A stretch of 64,000 bases of DNA, from NCBI GenBank assembly GCA_000985875.1, contig CCRI01000001.1, forward strand, positions 1-64,000, written 5' to 3'. The translations under genes and the position numbers were made by a program. Every line of letters starts with the position of its first letter. Within the stretch, counting starts at the first letter, position 1. The notes below the pieces were generated by a model. The model saw only the letters and a program-made list of their open reading frames with translations, was not told where the DNA came from and did no database searches. Origin of the DNA: Neorhizobium galegae bv. officinalis. Lineage in GTDB: Bacteria > Pseudomonadota > Alphaproteobacteria > Rhizobiales > Rhizobiaceae. Shown one piece after another: positions 1 to 8,723 of this stretch.

Positions 1-1216
1 AGCTGAACGGCTTTTCCCGTACGGCGTTAGTGAGTTCGCCACCGACGTCATATCCGACATATCCAGGGGGAGCGCCGATCAACCTCTGGTCGGCATGCTC
101 CGCGCTGAATTCCGACATATCGAAACGGATGTAGGCCGAGTCATCTCCGAATAGGAGGCTAGTCACCGTCTTGGCCAGCTCTGTTTTTCCAACACCAGTC
201 GGCCCCGCAAGGAACGCCACACCTCTTGGACGGCCAGTTGACCCGGATCTTCCAATCCCGGTCACCGCACGCTTGATGATGTCAAGCAGGTGGGTGACAG
301 CGTGCTCCTGGCCTTTGACCCGCCGACGGATATATTCATCCGCTCCAGCGATCTTGGCGCGGTCGATCCGTTGCCACGGATCTTCCGTGACTCCAACTTT
401 GTAACGCCGGACAGCATCGGCGATCTGCGTAATCGGCAATCCTTCGGTTCGCCCGAGTTGAGCAATTGAGTTCATGTCTGAAAGGAGCAGCCCGTCGGTC
501 AGATTGACGAATGTCTCCTCCGCCGCTGCCGCCTCTGCAGGACTGGTTTCATGTCCGGCCTTGAGAATTCGCAGAAGTGATCCGGCTAGGGATTTTCTAG
601 TTGCCCCATCAGGGGAGGGGATGCTGATTGTTCGAATTCGCGGATTGTCGACAGTGAGCCAGTCGGGAAGATCGGCTTCACGGTCCGAGATCCATATAAC
701 GGTATTGTAGAACGGTCTTCTCTCGGGACCTGCAGGCCTGCTGGTTGCGGAGTGAGAGGCAATTTGGGCGCGGGTGAACAGTGCGTGCTCGGGAGCAGAC
801 AGCACGTCGCTCCGATTTACGAGCCGAGACGCGAAGTCGATGATCAGCGTTGCGGGCGGCCCCTTCGAAGCGACAAATGCATCAAGCGATGCTGCCAGGA
901 CATCCAATCCGATGCCGCCGCTGTTCGAGCCACCAAATCCGTTGCGCCTGAGGGTATCATGCAAAGTCTGCTCGGGACCTCCGCCAGGCAGGCTGAAGCC
1001 GGAAAAGGGCCGGAAAAGGATAACATCCTCGTACCCCAGGGCTCGAAGCTCCGCGTCGAGGCAGTTAATGAGCGGAATGGCCGCGGTAGGGCCGTTGGGC
1101 ACCCCGATCGCCTGAAGGTCGCGAACGTTGTCGCTGATCACGAACTGGCTTTTCAGTGGTAGAAACCGGATTAAATCTCGGAGCCAACGCGGTTTTGAAA
1201 ATGCTGTTTCAGTCAC
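1..1216 (-). CDS. Clp-like AAA+ ATPase, C-terminal part cut by window edge
   Basis: About 405 residues are visible. Translation from a GTG at 1214-1216 is preceded by a strong purine-rich ribosome site (GGGGGAAGGGAT). The last 70 residues are a ClpA/ClpB-type second AAA+ module: Walker [13 protein letters not shown] near residue 337, then FDMSEF and the substrate-pore loop APPGYVGYD. The ~330 residues before it show no Clp N-domain, no first Walker A and no zinc finger, so this is not ordinary ClpA, ClpB or ClpX. An unfoldase or remodelling ATPase is likely from the AAA_2 fold; its partner is unknown. The gene continues beyond base 1. Nearby genes encode nuclease-fold proteins, which would suit a defence or stress role, but that is inference. 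Confidence 0.85.
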   Translation of the reverse strand, partial: MTETAFSKPRWLRDLIRFLPLKSQFVISDNVRDLQAIGVPNGPTAAIPLINCLDAELRALGYEDVILFRPFSGFSLPGGGPEQTLHDTLRRNGFGGSNSGGIGLDVLAASLDAFVASKGPPATLIIDFASRLVNRSDVLSAPEHALFTRAQIASHSATSRPAGPERRPFYNTVIWISDREADLPDWLTVDNPRIRTISIPSPDGATRKSLAGSLLRILKAGHETSPAEAAAAEETFVNLTDGLLLSDMNSIAQLGRTEGLPITQIADAVRRYKVGVTEDPWQRIDRAKIAGADEYIRRRVKGQEHAVTHLLDIIKRAVTGIGRSGSTGRPRGVAFLAGPTGVGKTELAKTVTSLLFGDDSAYIRFDMSEFSAEHADQRLIGAPPGYVGYDVGGELTNAVREKPFS

Positions 1217-1765
1217 ATCCCTTCCCCCAATACAGGCACACTATGAGCAGCAACCTCAAATGGCTAGTGTGGCATCGGATCTTTCGAATTTTATGCAACC
1301 GCTTATTCGGTCCGCAACCCGTGCGTGGTAATATTGTAAGGGAGAGATGGTGCGGAGGTCGCCATGGCGGAGCAATTTGGACTCCGTCCGATAGTGTGGA
1401 ACTGCCAGGCGTTGTGAAGGAGCATCGCGCGGAAGGTCGCTTGCCACTTTCGTGACCACTATCGGACTAGGCACGGCGTCATAGCGGCCCGATCGAGGTC
1501 AGTACCGGACGAGGAACCGCGAATATGCGCAGTGCCTTTACGGGAAGGTGATGTTAGCCTTCATAAAAAAGCAGACGATTACGGCCCGGACAGGCAGGAT
1601 TCTGACGAGGCGATCTATTGACGGCGACTTTGTCGACCAGGGGCATGCCCTGGTCCTGGGGAAACAGGTCCGCGATGGCGATTTTCGTTGCCACCAGCGC
1701 CTTGAATCATATCCGAGAACCGAGGTTAGCTAGGCTCGCCGTTTTCCGGGAGACGGCCGGATGAT
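1217..1765. other. intergenic stretch without a supported gene
   Basis: About 550 bases upstream of the AAA+ gene. Short open frames occur on both strands, but none has a convincing ribosome site or recognisable protein. It presumably holds the AAA+ gene promoter on the minus strand, but I could not pick out a clear -35/-10 pair. Confidence 0.4.
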
Positions 1766-2713
1766 TTACAGAGCGGCCATGATGAGTTTCCTGACTTGCT
1801 TATCCAGGGCGAATTCTAGCAGACGCTCGAGCGCTCGGAGGCTGGTTAAAACGTCGCCTCTGACCGTTTCGAAATCGAGGATATGGTTGATCGCAGGCGT
1901 CTTCACGTTGACGAAGGCCATGGACTTCGTCGGACGGACAATCATGTCGGGTTGCAGGTATGGACCCAAGGACTCGGCCAACTGCTCCGCATTCCTGGTG
2001 GCCACAGCAAGCTCACAGCCGATACCCTTGAACTTGTGGATCAGGCGAACGCCGTTGCCGGCATACAGGGGAGGGAAGTAAATCCAGCTGCCGTCCTTCC
2101 CGACGACATCCGGTTTTATCAGGCGCAGTTGCGGGGACTCGGAGCAGGCGACCGCCCAATAGTTCTGGTAGAATTCCATCATTGCGGTGTCGGGCGACTT
2201 CACATACCCCTTCCTGTAGTCCGCAATCGCGCTTTCGAAGACATGGCGCTTGAAGGCGAACTCGGGTCGGTCCGAGAGGAAATCGACAATGACCTCGTAG
2301 GACAAGTTGGCGTCTATCTGCGAGAAATGCTCGGCCGCCAGCGCCTCATAGTAATTCCGCGGCGACATAAGAACCACTTTGAAGCGGTGCCACTGCCCGT
2401 TCAGGATGCCTGCTTTGCCGCGCATACGGTAGCGGGCAAACTGCCGGTCCATCAGGGGCGCTCGGACTTTGTTCTCAATGAGGATTGCAGACCGTCCGCC
2501 GGAACTTTCTACCACCATCTCGATGTCCGTTTCACCCAACGATGTATCGGCAACCGAGCGTCGGATCGCCACCGGTCTAGCATCAAGGGATTCGCCAGCA
2601 ATCGCCAGAATTGCGGCCAGGAATTCCGGTGAACTGTGAATAAGGTCCATTGCCAAGACATCGGTGACGATTTCGTCGACGCGAGCGATGGTGTCGAATG
2701 TCAGGTAAGTCAT
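1766..2713 (-). CDS. PD-(D/E)XK nuclease superfamily protein
   Basis: 315 residues from the ATG at 2711-2713, chosen over an upstream TTG (2761) because GGAG lies seven bases before it. Residues 60-82 carry the nuclease signature: D63 in GETDIEMVV, then E80-N81-K82 in AILIENKV. This corresponds to the D...(D/E)xK core of PD-(D/E)XK enzymes and resembles the PDDEXK_4 group. The C-terminal ~200 residues are not recognisable to me and may recognise substrate. It stands alone, opposite in direction to the GIY-YIG gene that follows. Nuclease activity is inferred from the motif; the natural target is unknown. Confidence 0.7.
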   Translation of the reverse strand: MTYLTFDTIARVDEIVTDVLAMDLIHSSPEFLAAILAIAGESLDARPVAIRRSVADTSLGETDIEMVVESSGGRSAILIENKVRAPLMDRQFARYRMRGKAGILNGQWHRFKVVLMSPRNYYEALAAEHFSQIDANLSYEVIVDFLSDRPEFAFKRHVFESAIADYRKGYVKSPDTAMMEFYQNYWAVACSESPQLRLIKPDVVGKDGSWIYFPPLYAGNGVRLIHKFKGIGCELAVATRNAEQLAESLGPYLQPDMIVRPTKSMAFVNVKTPAINHILDFETVRGDVLTSLRALERLLEFALDKQVRKLIMAAL

Positions 2714-3035
2714 GGTCGGCTCCAGGCTCTTCCAGCCCAATCGGACGTCAAGATCCGTCAAGGGCTTCTATCCGTGATATCTGTGTTGGCACATGATGAG
2801 ACGAAGGGGATCTCAATCCCTTCCTCGAGTCCGAGTCGGGCCGACTATTGAGTTGCGATCATAGACCATATTGGGCAGAATTGCTCTCTGACACAGGGGA
2901 GTGGGCGTCCTACAGAATGGTCATCCCTCGAGCAGGAACACGCGGCGGGCTGCTTGTGGCAGAGATTAATACACATGGAATGCTGCCTACCTCAGCCCCA
3001 AAAGTGAGCCCCCGCGACGATAAAAGTAGAGGGTG
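2714..3035. other. divergent intergenic region
   Basis: About 320 bases between two divergently transcribed nuclease-fold genes. An open frame from a TTG at 2848 lacks a ribosome site and resembles nothing. The promoters of both neighbours should lie here, but no strong sigma-70 match stands out. Confidence 0.35.
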
Positions 3036-3851
3036 ATGATCACACGTAGCGGTCTCTTCCACCTGTGGAAACGTCAGGTCTTCCTACGCAGCCGCCACGA
3101 AGATTTCGACGCATTGCTATCCATGCGCTCTTGGGCAGGAATATATCTGCTCGGATGCGCTAATGAGGTGGTCTACGTCGGCCAGACCGCGAGCTTCGAC
3201 GAACGGCCGATTCAAAGCCTGGGCAACATCTATCACCGGGTAGACGACACCGCTCTACCTTGGTCATTAGCTTTCGCGCCCTGTCCTGTCGATGAGATGA
3301 ACGAACGAGAGAGCACGGCCATTCGTGCCTACGCGCCACGCTTCAACACATCGATCCCGAGCTTAGGGAAAAGCCTCGGCAGACTGCCCGAGATAGCTGC
3401 CGTGGGAGCGATCTTCAAAGACCAGGATGGTCCCTGTGGTGCATTTCGCCCAGAAAGCCTTCAGCGCCAGATTGAGCGTGCCCTCGCCAATCCAAGCCCG
3501 CCTTGGGCGCGAAAGAGAACTAGGGCGAAGGTTCGACCAAAAATAACACGAACTACGGCCCCACCTGCTATCCCTGCTGAATGGAACAAAGCGGATTCAG
3601 ACAGGGTGGTGAAAGCTTACGGCGTGCCCCTCGACGAGCCGCTACGCTACCCAATCAACCTTTGTGATGAGGGTTCGGTGGTAACAAAAGATGGAGAGTT
3701 CCTCGGGACATGGACCATGGATAATCACGAGCACCCATCCTTTACACCCGACGGCGCGTCAGAGCCGCTGCTGTCACACGTGTTGGTCGGACTGCTCTGC
3801 ATGAATATACGCGCGTGGCACGAAGGCGCTGAAGCAGATTACATTTCGTGA
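3036..3851 (+). CDS. GIY-YIG nuclease family protein
   Basis: 271 residues. GIY at residues 35-37 and YVG at 47-49 lie ten residues apart, followed by QT, an Arg in FDERP and an acidic helix (NERESTAIRAY). These are the elements of a GIY-YIG catalytic module. Residues ~165-271 form a separate C-terminal region of unknown fold with a basic linker (KRTRAKVRPK). GTG at 3033 and ATG at 3036 are adjacent possible starts behind AGAGGG. GIY-YIG domains cut DNA in homing, repair or restriction; this stand-alone architecture is not one I can name. It may belong with the neighbouring PD-(D/E)XK gene, but they are divergent. Confidence 0.7.
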   Translation: MITRSGLFHLWKRQVFLRSRHEDFDALLSMRSWAGIYLLGCANEVVYVGQTASFDERPIQSLGNIYHRVDDTALPWSLAFAPCPVDEMNERESTAIRAYAPRFNTSIPSLGKSLGRLPEIAAVGAIFKDQDGPCGAFRPESLQRQIERALANPSPPWARKRTRAKVRPKITRTTAPPAIPAEWNKADSDRVVKAYGVPLDEPLRYPINLCDEGSVVTKDGEFLGTWTMDNHEHPSFTPDGASEPLLSHVLVGLLCMNIRAWHEGAEADYIS

Positions 3852-3867
3852 CCTGACAAATTACCGA

Positions 3868-4335
3868 TCATCCGCTTCCCGGCAAACAACTGCTTTTCGC
3901 GAGCACCTGGGTGTCGAACCAAGCAAGAGAGCGACCATCCCTCGAGCGAACTTCAAGCTGTGCGATCGGCGCGCCTTTCTCTCTATCCACGAGTAAAGAT
4001 CGCTTCTCGTCGGCAGCGAACAGGTGGTCCTCACCCCATTGACGGAGCGATACGATCACCGGGAACAAGCCGCGGCCTTTCACCGTGAGGACGTATTCCC
4101 GATAGGCGGTTCCATCTGAGGCTGGCGCGGTTTCGAAGATCCCCCGTTCCACGAGGTCGCGCAATCGCGTCGCCAGCACCCCTTTGCCTATGCCCAGTCC
4201 TGACTGAAACTCGCCGAACCGGCGCGAGCCGTCGAATGCGTCTCGGATGATCAGCAGGGACCACCAGTCGCCGATTACATCGAGGGAACGGGCTACGGGG
4301 CATCCAGCATTCCATTGGCTGACACGTTTCACCAT
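3868..4335 (-). CDS. HxlR-family transcriptional regulator
   Basis: 155 residues with a winged-helix HxlR domain. Diagnostic features are CPVARSLDVIGDWWSLLIIRDAF near residues 12-34, FGEFQ and the helix LATRLRDLVERGIF. Members bind DNA as dimers and often sense reactive electrophiles or small ligands. It is divergent from the MFS gene at 4439 across a ~100-base spacer holding a clear palindrome, so it most likely represses itself and the transporter. There is a Cys near the N terminus (CPVAR), as is common in redox-sensing members. The inducer is not known. Confidence 0.9.
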   Translation of the reverse strand: MVKRVSQWNAGCPVARSLDVIGDWWSLLIIRDAFDGSRRFGEFQSGLGIGKGVLATRLRDLVERGIFETAPASDGTAYREYVLTVKGRGLFPVIVSLRQWGEDHLFAADEKRSLLVDREKGAPIAQLEVRSRDGRSLAWFDTQVLAKSSCLPGSG

Positions 4336-4357
4336 CGGTAATCTCCCTCGGCTTAAA

Positions 4358-4378
4358 CTGGTTCTAACTTAGAACTAG
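4358..4378. promoter_or_regulatory. candidate HxlR operator palindrome
   Basis: The core GTTCTAACTTAGAAC at 4361-4375 is a perfect inverted repeat (GTTCTA/TAGAAC around ACT), and symmetry extends outward with one mismatch. It lies in the divergent promoter region, 23 bases from the hxlR start and 60 from the MFS start. Operator function is inferred from symmetry and position. Confidence 0.6.
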
Positions 4379-4438
4379 AATCAAACCAGGCCAAGTGGTC
4401 TCAACAGGGGCTAGAACGAGATTGCGAGGAACTTCCAA

Positions 4439-5650
4439 ATGGATGCCAGGTCCACCCGATTTACTCATGAGGCGCAAAGAGATGGCTTGTCGGGAATGCA
4501 ATCGCTCATCATGGCGGCGGCGGCGGGCCTCAGCGTGGCCAACGTGTATTATGCCCAGCCATTGCTTGACCTCATGGCGAAGGACCTTGCAATTTCGCCA
4601 GCCGCCATCGGTCTCATCGTGACGCTGACCCAGGTCGGCTACGGGTTGGGCTTGATCTTCATCGTGCCGATCAGCGACCTCGTGGATCGGCGAAGTCTCA
4701 TCAGGGTCCAAGGACTGCTGGCGTCTATCGCTCTCGTGGTCGTGGCAACTGCAGGGACGAAAATGATCGTTCTCCTCGGCATGGCGGTTGTCGGGCTGCT
4801 GGCGGGACTGGTGCAGATACTTGTCGCCCATGCGGCGGCCCTGGCTACGGCGGCCCAGCGGGGCAGGGTCGTCGGCATGGTCACCAGCGGCGTCGTCACC
4901 GGCATCCTGGCTGCGCGTTCGGTAGCCGGTGTGGTTGCTGATGTCGGCGGATGGCGGGCGGTGTATATGGCCTCTGCGCTATCCATGGTCGTCATGGTCG
5001 GAGTCCTGAATTCGGCGCTGCCCAAGCATTCCGCGGGGCCAGGTTCCGGAACTTATGTCGATGCGCTTATCTCTATCCCACGCACGTTCCTGCGCGAACC
5101 GGTCCTGCTTCTTAGAGGGGCCCTCGCGCTCCTCATCTTTGCGTCCTTCAGCACGTTCTGGACGGCCTTGGTCCTGCCGCTCAGTGCATCGCCGTTTTTG
5201 TATTCGCATACCAGGATTGGTCTATTCGGCCTTGCCGGACTGGCCGGAGCGATTGCGGCGACCTATGCCGGAAGACTTGCTGATCGCGGCCATGGCAAAT
5301 GGACGACCGGGGTATCTCTGGTGCTCTTGTTGGCATCCTGGGGGCTAATCGCTCTCCTTCCGTCTTCCATTCCGCTGATGCTGGCAGGCGTGCTGTTGCT
5401 CGACCTGGGAGTCCAAGCCGTCCACGTCACCAATCTCAGCGTTGTAGTGTCTCTGCATCCAAAACGGAGCGGTCAGCTGATCGGTGGCTATATGATGTTC
5501 TACTCCGTCGGTAGCGCCATCGGGGCGATCGCAGGAACGTCCGCCTACGGCTGGTTCGGCTGGCCGGGAGTCTGCTTGATGGGAGGAGCCTTCAGCTTCT
5601 GTGCGTTCGTCTTGTGGGTCGCCACACGGCTGAGGGCAAGTGCCGATTAA
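4439..5650 (+). CDS. MFS transporter
   Basis: 403 residues with about twelve hydrophobic helices. The typical loop 2-3 segment (PISDLVDRRSLIRVQG) and the repeated half after residue ~215 (GRLADRGHGKW) mark the major facilitator superfamily. GAGGA lies eight bases before the ATG. It sits in the inner membrane and probably exports a small toxic compound, since it is divergent from an HxlR regulator that likely controls it. The substrate cannot be read from sequence. Confidence 0.9.
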   Translation: MDARSTRFTHEAQRDGLSGMQSLIMAAAAGLSVANVYYAQPLLDLMAKDLAISPAAIGLIVTLTQVGYGLGLIFIVPISDLVDRRSLIRVQGLLASIALVVVATAGTKMIVLLGMAVVGLLAGLVQILVAHAAALATAAQRGRVVGMVTSGVVTGILAARSVAGVVADVGGWRAVYMASALSMVVMVGVLNSALPKHSAGPGSGTYVDALISIPRTFLREPVLLLRGALALLIFASFSTFWTALVLPLSASPFLYSHTRIGLFGLAGLAGAIAATYAGRLADRGHGKWTTGVSLVLLLASWGLIALLPSSIPLMLAGVLLLDLGVQAVHVTNLSVVVSLHPKRSGQLIGGYMMFYSVGSAIGAIAGTSAYGWFGWPGVCLMGGAFSFCAFVLWVATRLRASAD

Positions 5651-5720
5651 TAACCTGGTCCTCGCTCTTGCCTCTTGAGGAAGTCGCCGACAAAACTGTT
5701 TTGCTGAACCTACGTCAGGG

Positions 5721-6233
5721 TCAAGTAGCGGACGCGGGCGGAACCGTTCCGTCCGGTGTAAGGCCGTCGACTGCATTGGGCAGGTTCTCGGAGAGGCGTT
5801 TTAGGATCTCCTCTTCCGACATGCCGGTTCGCGCAGCTATGTCTCGCAGGACATCTGGGCCCAGCGCTGAAGCGAGCTCGCTATCATTGATCGGATCGTT
5901 CGCCCCGGGCTTGACCCATGACTCAGCTTTCTTCTCCTGCCCGGCCTGACGGAATTGGTCGAGGAGGTCGCTCAAGCCGCCGTTAAGTATCGACCCGATG
6001 CTGCCACCACTGACCAAGCTTCCAAGTCCTCCTGTCCGCAACCTGCTAAGAATGTCGTCGATACCGCCATCCAATCCGGGGGCTGCATTCGCCGCGCTTC
6101 CCTGCGTCGCTCCACCCGGCGACGTCCGTTGGCGCTCGGTTACGCCCTTTAGGATTTCGGCGATCCGATCGCGGTTCTGAAATCCTGCGACTGCGAGGAC
6201 GGCGAGAAGCGCTTTGAGTGGTCCGCTGGCCAT
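5721..6233 (-). CDS. YidB-family protein (DUF937)
   Basis: 170 residues from the ATG at 6231-6233, which has AAGGAG six bases upstream; the longer frame to 6422 has no support. A Gly/Ser-rich middle (GGLGSLVSGGSIGSILNGG) is followed by the conserved YidB C-terminal block: SWVKPGANDPI, LGPDVLRDIAARTGMSEEEI and ENLPNAVDGLTPDG. Family function is unsettled. A promoter matching the EcfG general-stress sigma factor lies just upstream, so induction in stress or stationary phase is likely. It converges on the MFS gene. Confidence 0.85.
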   Translation of the reverse strand: MASGPLKALLAVLAVAGFQNRDRIAEILKGVTERQRTSPGGATQGSAANAAPGLDGGIDDILSRLRTGGLGSLVSGGSIGSILNGGLSDLLDQFRQAGQEKKAESWVKPGANDPINDSELASALGPDVLRDIAARTGMSEEEILKRLSENLPNAVDGLTPDGTVPPASAT

Positions 6234-6259
6234 GTCTGGTCTCCTTGATCTCGGCGATA

Positions 6260-6284
6260 AACGAGCGATCTTGGCTGTGGTTCC
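6260..6284 (-). promoter_or_regulatory. EcfG-type stress promoter for the yidB-like gene
   Basis: On the minus strand GGAAC (6280-6284) is separated by exactly 16 bases from CGTT (6260-6263), matching the alphaproteobacterial EcfG consensus. It lies 27 bases before the start codon of the YidB-like gene. Confidence 0.6.
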
Positions 6285-6511
6285 GCATGAGGCATCCTGA
6301 TGAACCAGAAACCATCTCGCTCGAGGGTTAATGACGTCGTCGATCGTCTTGTAGAGGTCGTGGATGGTCCTCGTTACCCCGATCCCTATGAAACGTCTCT
6401 GGCAGGTGTTGGAACAAGGCACCCCTTCGGCGACATGCGTGTCTCCGTGCCGTTTGTCGGTCTTGGCATCCTTGGCAGCCGCTCTACCTCCGTCAAAAAC
6501 GGGAGAAAGCG

Positions 6512-6862
6512 ATGAAAGTCCAGAAATTCAATGTCGCGGACGCGAATATGGTCAGGTCTCCAGGACAGGATGCCGATATATTCGTCGGAAACCTGGTCGA
6601 CGAGAAGAACGGCGGGCCGATCACCATCGGCTACGGCCGGTACGCTCCGGGTCAGACCCTCACAGAAACCATAGCAGTCGATGACGTCATGATCGTTCTG
6701 GAAGGACGGCTAGCGGTCTCGACGGGAGCTGGCACCGTCACGGCGGGTCCGGGCGAAATCGTCTACATGCCCAAGGGGGAGGCGGTGACGATTACGACGG
6801 AGGGGGAGGGAGCGCTCACGGCCTACGTGACATATCCCCACTGGGCGGAGGTTCACGACTAG
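6512..6862 (+). CDS. cupin-fold protein, EutQ-like
   Basis: 116 residues. The pattern YGRYAPGQTLTETIAVDDVMIVLEGRLAV and GPGEIVYMPKGEAVTI is a single cupin beta barrel of the EutQ type. GGGAGAAAGCG precedes the ATG. No ethanolamine-utilisation genes are near, so EutQ acetate-kinase function should not be assumed. The usual cupin metal-binding histidines are largely absent, so it may be a non-catalytic small-molecule binder. It stands alone, with a small gap before the convergent 6873-7424 gene. Confidence 0.75.
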   Translation: MKVQKFNVADANMVRSPGQDADIFVGNLVDEKNGGPITIGYGRYAPGQTLTETIAVDDVMIVLEGRLAVSTGAGTVTAGPGEIVYMPKGEAVTITTEGEGALTAYVTYPHWAEVHD

Positions 6863-6872
6863 AACTACCGGT

Positions 6873-7424
6873 TCAGCCATTGCCGACGAACTGAGGAGCG
6901 CTTCCGATGAAGCGCCGCCCCCGGCACCATTTCGGCGAAACCTGTTCCCGCGATGAAAGGCACCGCGGCTTGACATCTTCCCGTATATCCTGGAGCAGAC
7001 CGACGAACGCGAAATCGGTCACCGTCACCACGGCGCGACCACATGCCAGCCGCTCGCCCACCTCGACGCCGATACGAAGAACCTCCGACGATTGCAGTCC
7101 CGAGGTCTCAACCTCCTCCATAATGTCCGTCGCGGTATAGCGCCCGCCGCAATACGAGGCGATCGCGTCATTGGTCGCAAAGTCGAGGAGCGTGAATAAG
7201 AATGTGTGAGCGTCGACGTCATGCGAAATGCCCGTACGACAATCGTAGTCGTGCCCGATCGACGCTGCCTTCCCGCCTTTGACGACCCCGTAGTAGTGGT
7301 ACCAGTGGCCGGATCGGGTCAGGTATTCCGCTTTCCAGACGGCTTGGTCAAATAGCGTAGGTCCTTCCGCGATATCACAGAGGTCCTGGATCGTATCGAA
7401 GAATTCCGAGCGAAAGTCGTCCAT
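6873..7424 (-). CDS. hypothetical protein
   Basis: 183 residues, no family recognised. It begins MDDFRSEFF behind GGAGTATCG. It is rich in aromatic residues (HWYHYYGVVKGG) and has a Cys-rich C-terminal tail. The XRE-type regulator ends 14 bases upstream in the same direction, so the two form a likely operon, a layout common for regulator/effector or toxin-antitoxin pairs. No catalytic motif is visible. Confidence 0.6.
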   Translation of the reverse strand: MDDFRSEFFDTIQDLCDIAEGPTLFDQAVWKAEYLTRSGHWYHYYGVVKGGKAASIGHDYDCRTGISHDVDAHTFLFTLLDFATNDAIASYCGGRYTATDIMEEVETSGLQSSEVLRIGVEVGERLACGRAVVTVTDFAFVGLLQDIREDVKPRCLSSREQVSPKWCRGRRFIGSAPQFVGNG

Positions 7425-7438
7425 CGATACTCCGCGCT

Positions 7439-7645
7439 CTACGCGAGCGCCGATTTGATACGGCGGATGTAGTCCGGATTCTGCATTCGCCCGTCTTCCG
7501 CGAGCCTGATCTCGGTCTCGGTCAGGCCGGTCGCGATAGCGAGTTCGCTCACGCTGTAACCTTTGGCCAGACGGGCGTTCAGGAGGCTCCCGGCGGTCTG
7601 CGCGGGCCTGTCCGATAAGATGCTGCGGGTGCTAGCGATGTCCAT
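7439..7645 (-). CDS. small XRE-like helix-turn-helix protein
   Basis: 68 residues from the ATG at 7643-7645, with GGAG six bases upstream. Residues ~20-55 form a Cro/XRE helix-turn-helix (NARLAKGYSVSELAIATGL, then TETEIRLAEDG). It probably autoregulates and controls the downstream 183-aa gene 14 bases away. An antitoxin role is possible but unproven. Confidence 0.65.
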   Translation of the reverse strand: MDIASTRSILSDRPAQTAGSLLNARLAKGYSVSELAIATGLTETEIRLAEDGRMQNPDYIRRIKSALA

Positions 7646-7911
7646 GCAAACTCCATCATTTGGCGAGATCAAGAACTGAGATCATCGGCAGAGGTTCCGG
7701 CAGATAAAGCAACGATGTCGAAGACAGTGGCGTTGGAATGGGACGGGAGTGTCGGCCTAGACGGATCTGCCTTATCCACTGCGCCAGCGTCCCCGGTGAA
7801 TGGGCCGCATTATTCACAGGCTGTGATGGAAAGGAGGGTATGTTCTGTGGATATGCTGTGGACGTGCGCTGCTTGTTCCGCCTGCTTATGAAGGGCAGTA
7901 GCGCGAAAGAA

Positions 7912-7964
7912 GCCCGGCTAATCGATGCCGGGCCTTGGGTTTGCCACATCTCCTGGGAGATGTG
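7912..7964. ncRNA. double stem-loop, possible small RNA or terminator
   Basis: Two neighbouring hairpins: GCCCGGC/GCCGGGC (7912-7918 with 7927-7933), then CACATCTC/GAGATGTG (7945-7952 with 7957-7964) around CTGG. Both stems are perfect. No long T-run follows, so a plain intrinsic terminator is not clear. A structured small RNA or regulatory leader is an alternative. Confidence 0.3.
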
Positions 7965-8074
7965 CCTGTATATGCCCAAATCAGTTTCCTGGCCAGCCGG
8001 AAGCCTGAAAATCATCAATATGCTGGCGACAAAAGGATGAACCTAGTGAATATCAAAGCTGGCGGTGGCAGCTC

Positions 8075-8152
8075 TTATCGCCACCATGCGCCGTAAGCGA
8101 GCATGGCGAGGACGACCGTGACCAAAAGCGCCGTTTCGACTGTTTCGTTCAC
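8075..8152 (-). CDS. possible 25-residue membrane peptide
   Basis: A GTG-initiated frame reads MNETVETALLVTVVLAMLAY, then GAWWR and stop. This is a plausible single-pass small membrane protein with a basic cytoplasmic end. The ribosome site is weak and nothing else supports translation, so confidence is low. Confidence 0.25.
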   Translation of the reverse strand: MNETVETALLVTVVLAMLAYGAWWR

Positions 8153-8414
8153 ATCAGGACCGCCGTGGAAGCGGCCAGATCAGCCCGCGAAAGGGTGTTC
8201 ACTGGGAGGCTAATCACCGTCTCCGAGTCCCGGTAAAATGCGACGAGGGATGCTGGTGGCTGACACAGGTCGCGTTCATCGTGTTTCCTCCACACTATCA
8301 ACCGGTAGAGGAGTGCGATGTTCCTCTTTCGAAGAGGTTTACGGCTTTCCCAATCACGGCCGTGAGGTCTTGAATATTGGGCTTGGGGTAAATCAACCCT
8401 GCAAATACCCGAAA

Positions 8415-8431
8415 ACCTAAGCGGCTTAGGT
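8415..8431. repeat. perfect 17-base palindrome
   Basis: ACCTAAGCGGCTTAGGT is self-complementary about its central G. It lies about 100 bases before the M20 peptidase relic and could be an old operator for the lost gene. Confidence 0.3.
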
Positions 8432-8529
8432 GAGATTGTCCGGGCTGGCTACGTCGCCGTTCGGGCGCACGAACCGTGCGGGAGGCCCCCGTGCCGTCAT
8501 GGGGTTCGATGCCGTTGACCCGACCACCC

Positions 8530-8709
8530 GCAACTCATGGGCCTGAGGATTTCGCGTTCATGCTGGAACAACGGCCCGCCAACATCGCGCTCCTTGGCAA
8601 CGGCAGCTCGGCAGGCCTGCATGATCCCGCCTATGACTTCAACGATGCCGCGATACCATACGGTGTCGCCTACTGGACGCGATTGGTCGAGGTAGCAATG
8701 CCCTGCTGA
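8530..8709 (+). pseudogene. C-terminal remnant of an M20 amidohydrolase/peptidase
   Basis: Only the last ~58 residues remain: HGPEDFAFMLEQRPA, then LLGNGSSAGLHDPAYDFND, AAIPYG and WTRLVE. This matches the end of hippurate hydrolase-like M20 enzymes, including the metal-ligand region around the conserved Glu-Asp and the final His-Pro. The ~330 residues that should precede it are absent, so the gene is dead. It is one of several 3'-end relics in this accessory stretch. Confidence 0.75.
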
Positions 8710-8723
8710 CACCCTGAGAGTTC

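Larger units (their letters stand above)
7646..8529. other. long gene-poor region
   Basis: About 880 bases with no well-supported protein gene. Open frames at 7656-8018 (minus) and 7738-8040 (plus) overlap each other and look non-coding. The region holds two consecutive stem-loops (7912-7964), a possible 25-residue membrane peptide (8075-8152, minus) and a 17-base perfect palindrome (8415-8431), and leads into the M20 peptidase relic. Confidence 0.4.

Noticed and set aside
1128-1474. several 60-100 residue frames
   Set aside because: They overlap each other and the start of the AAA+ gene; none has a start signal or protein-like pattern.
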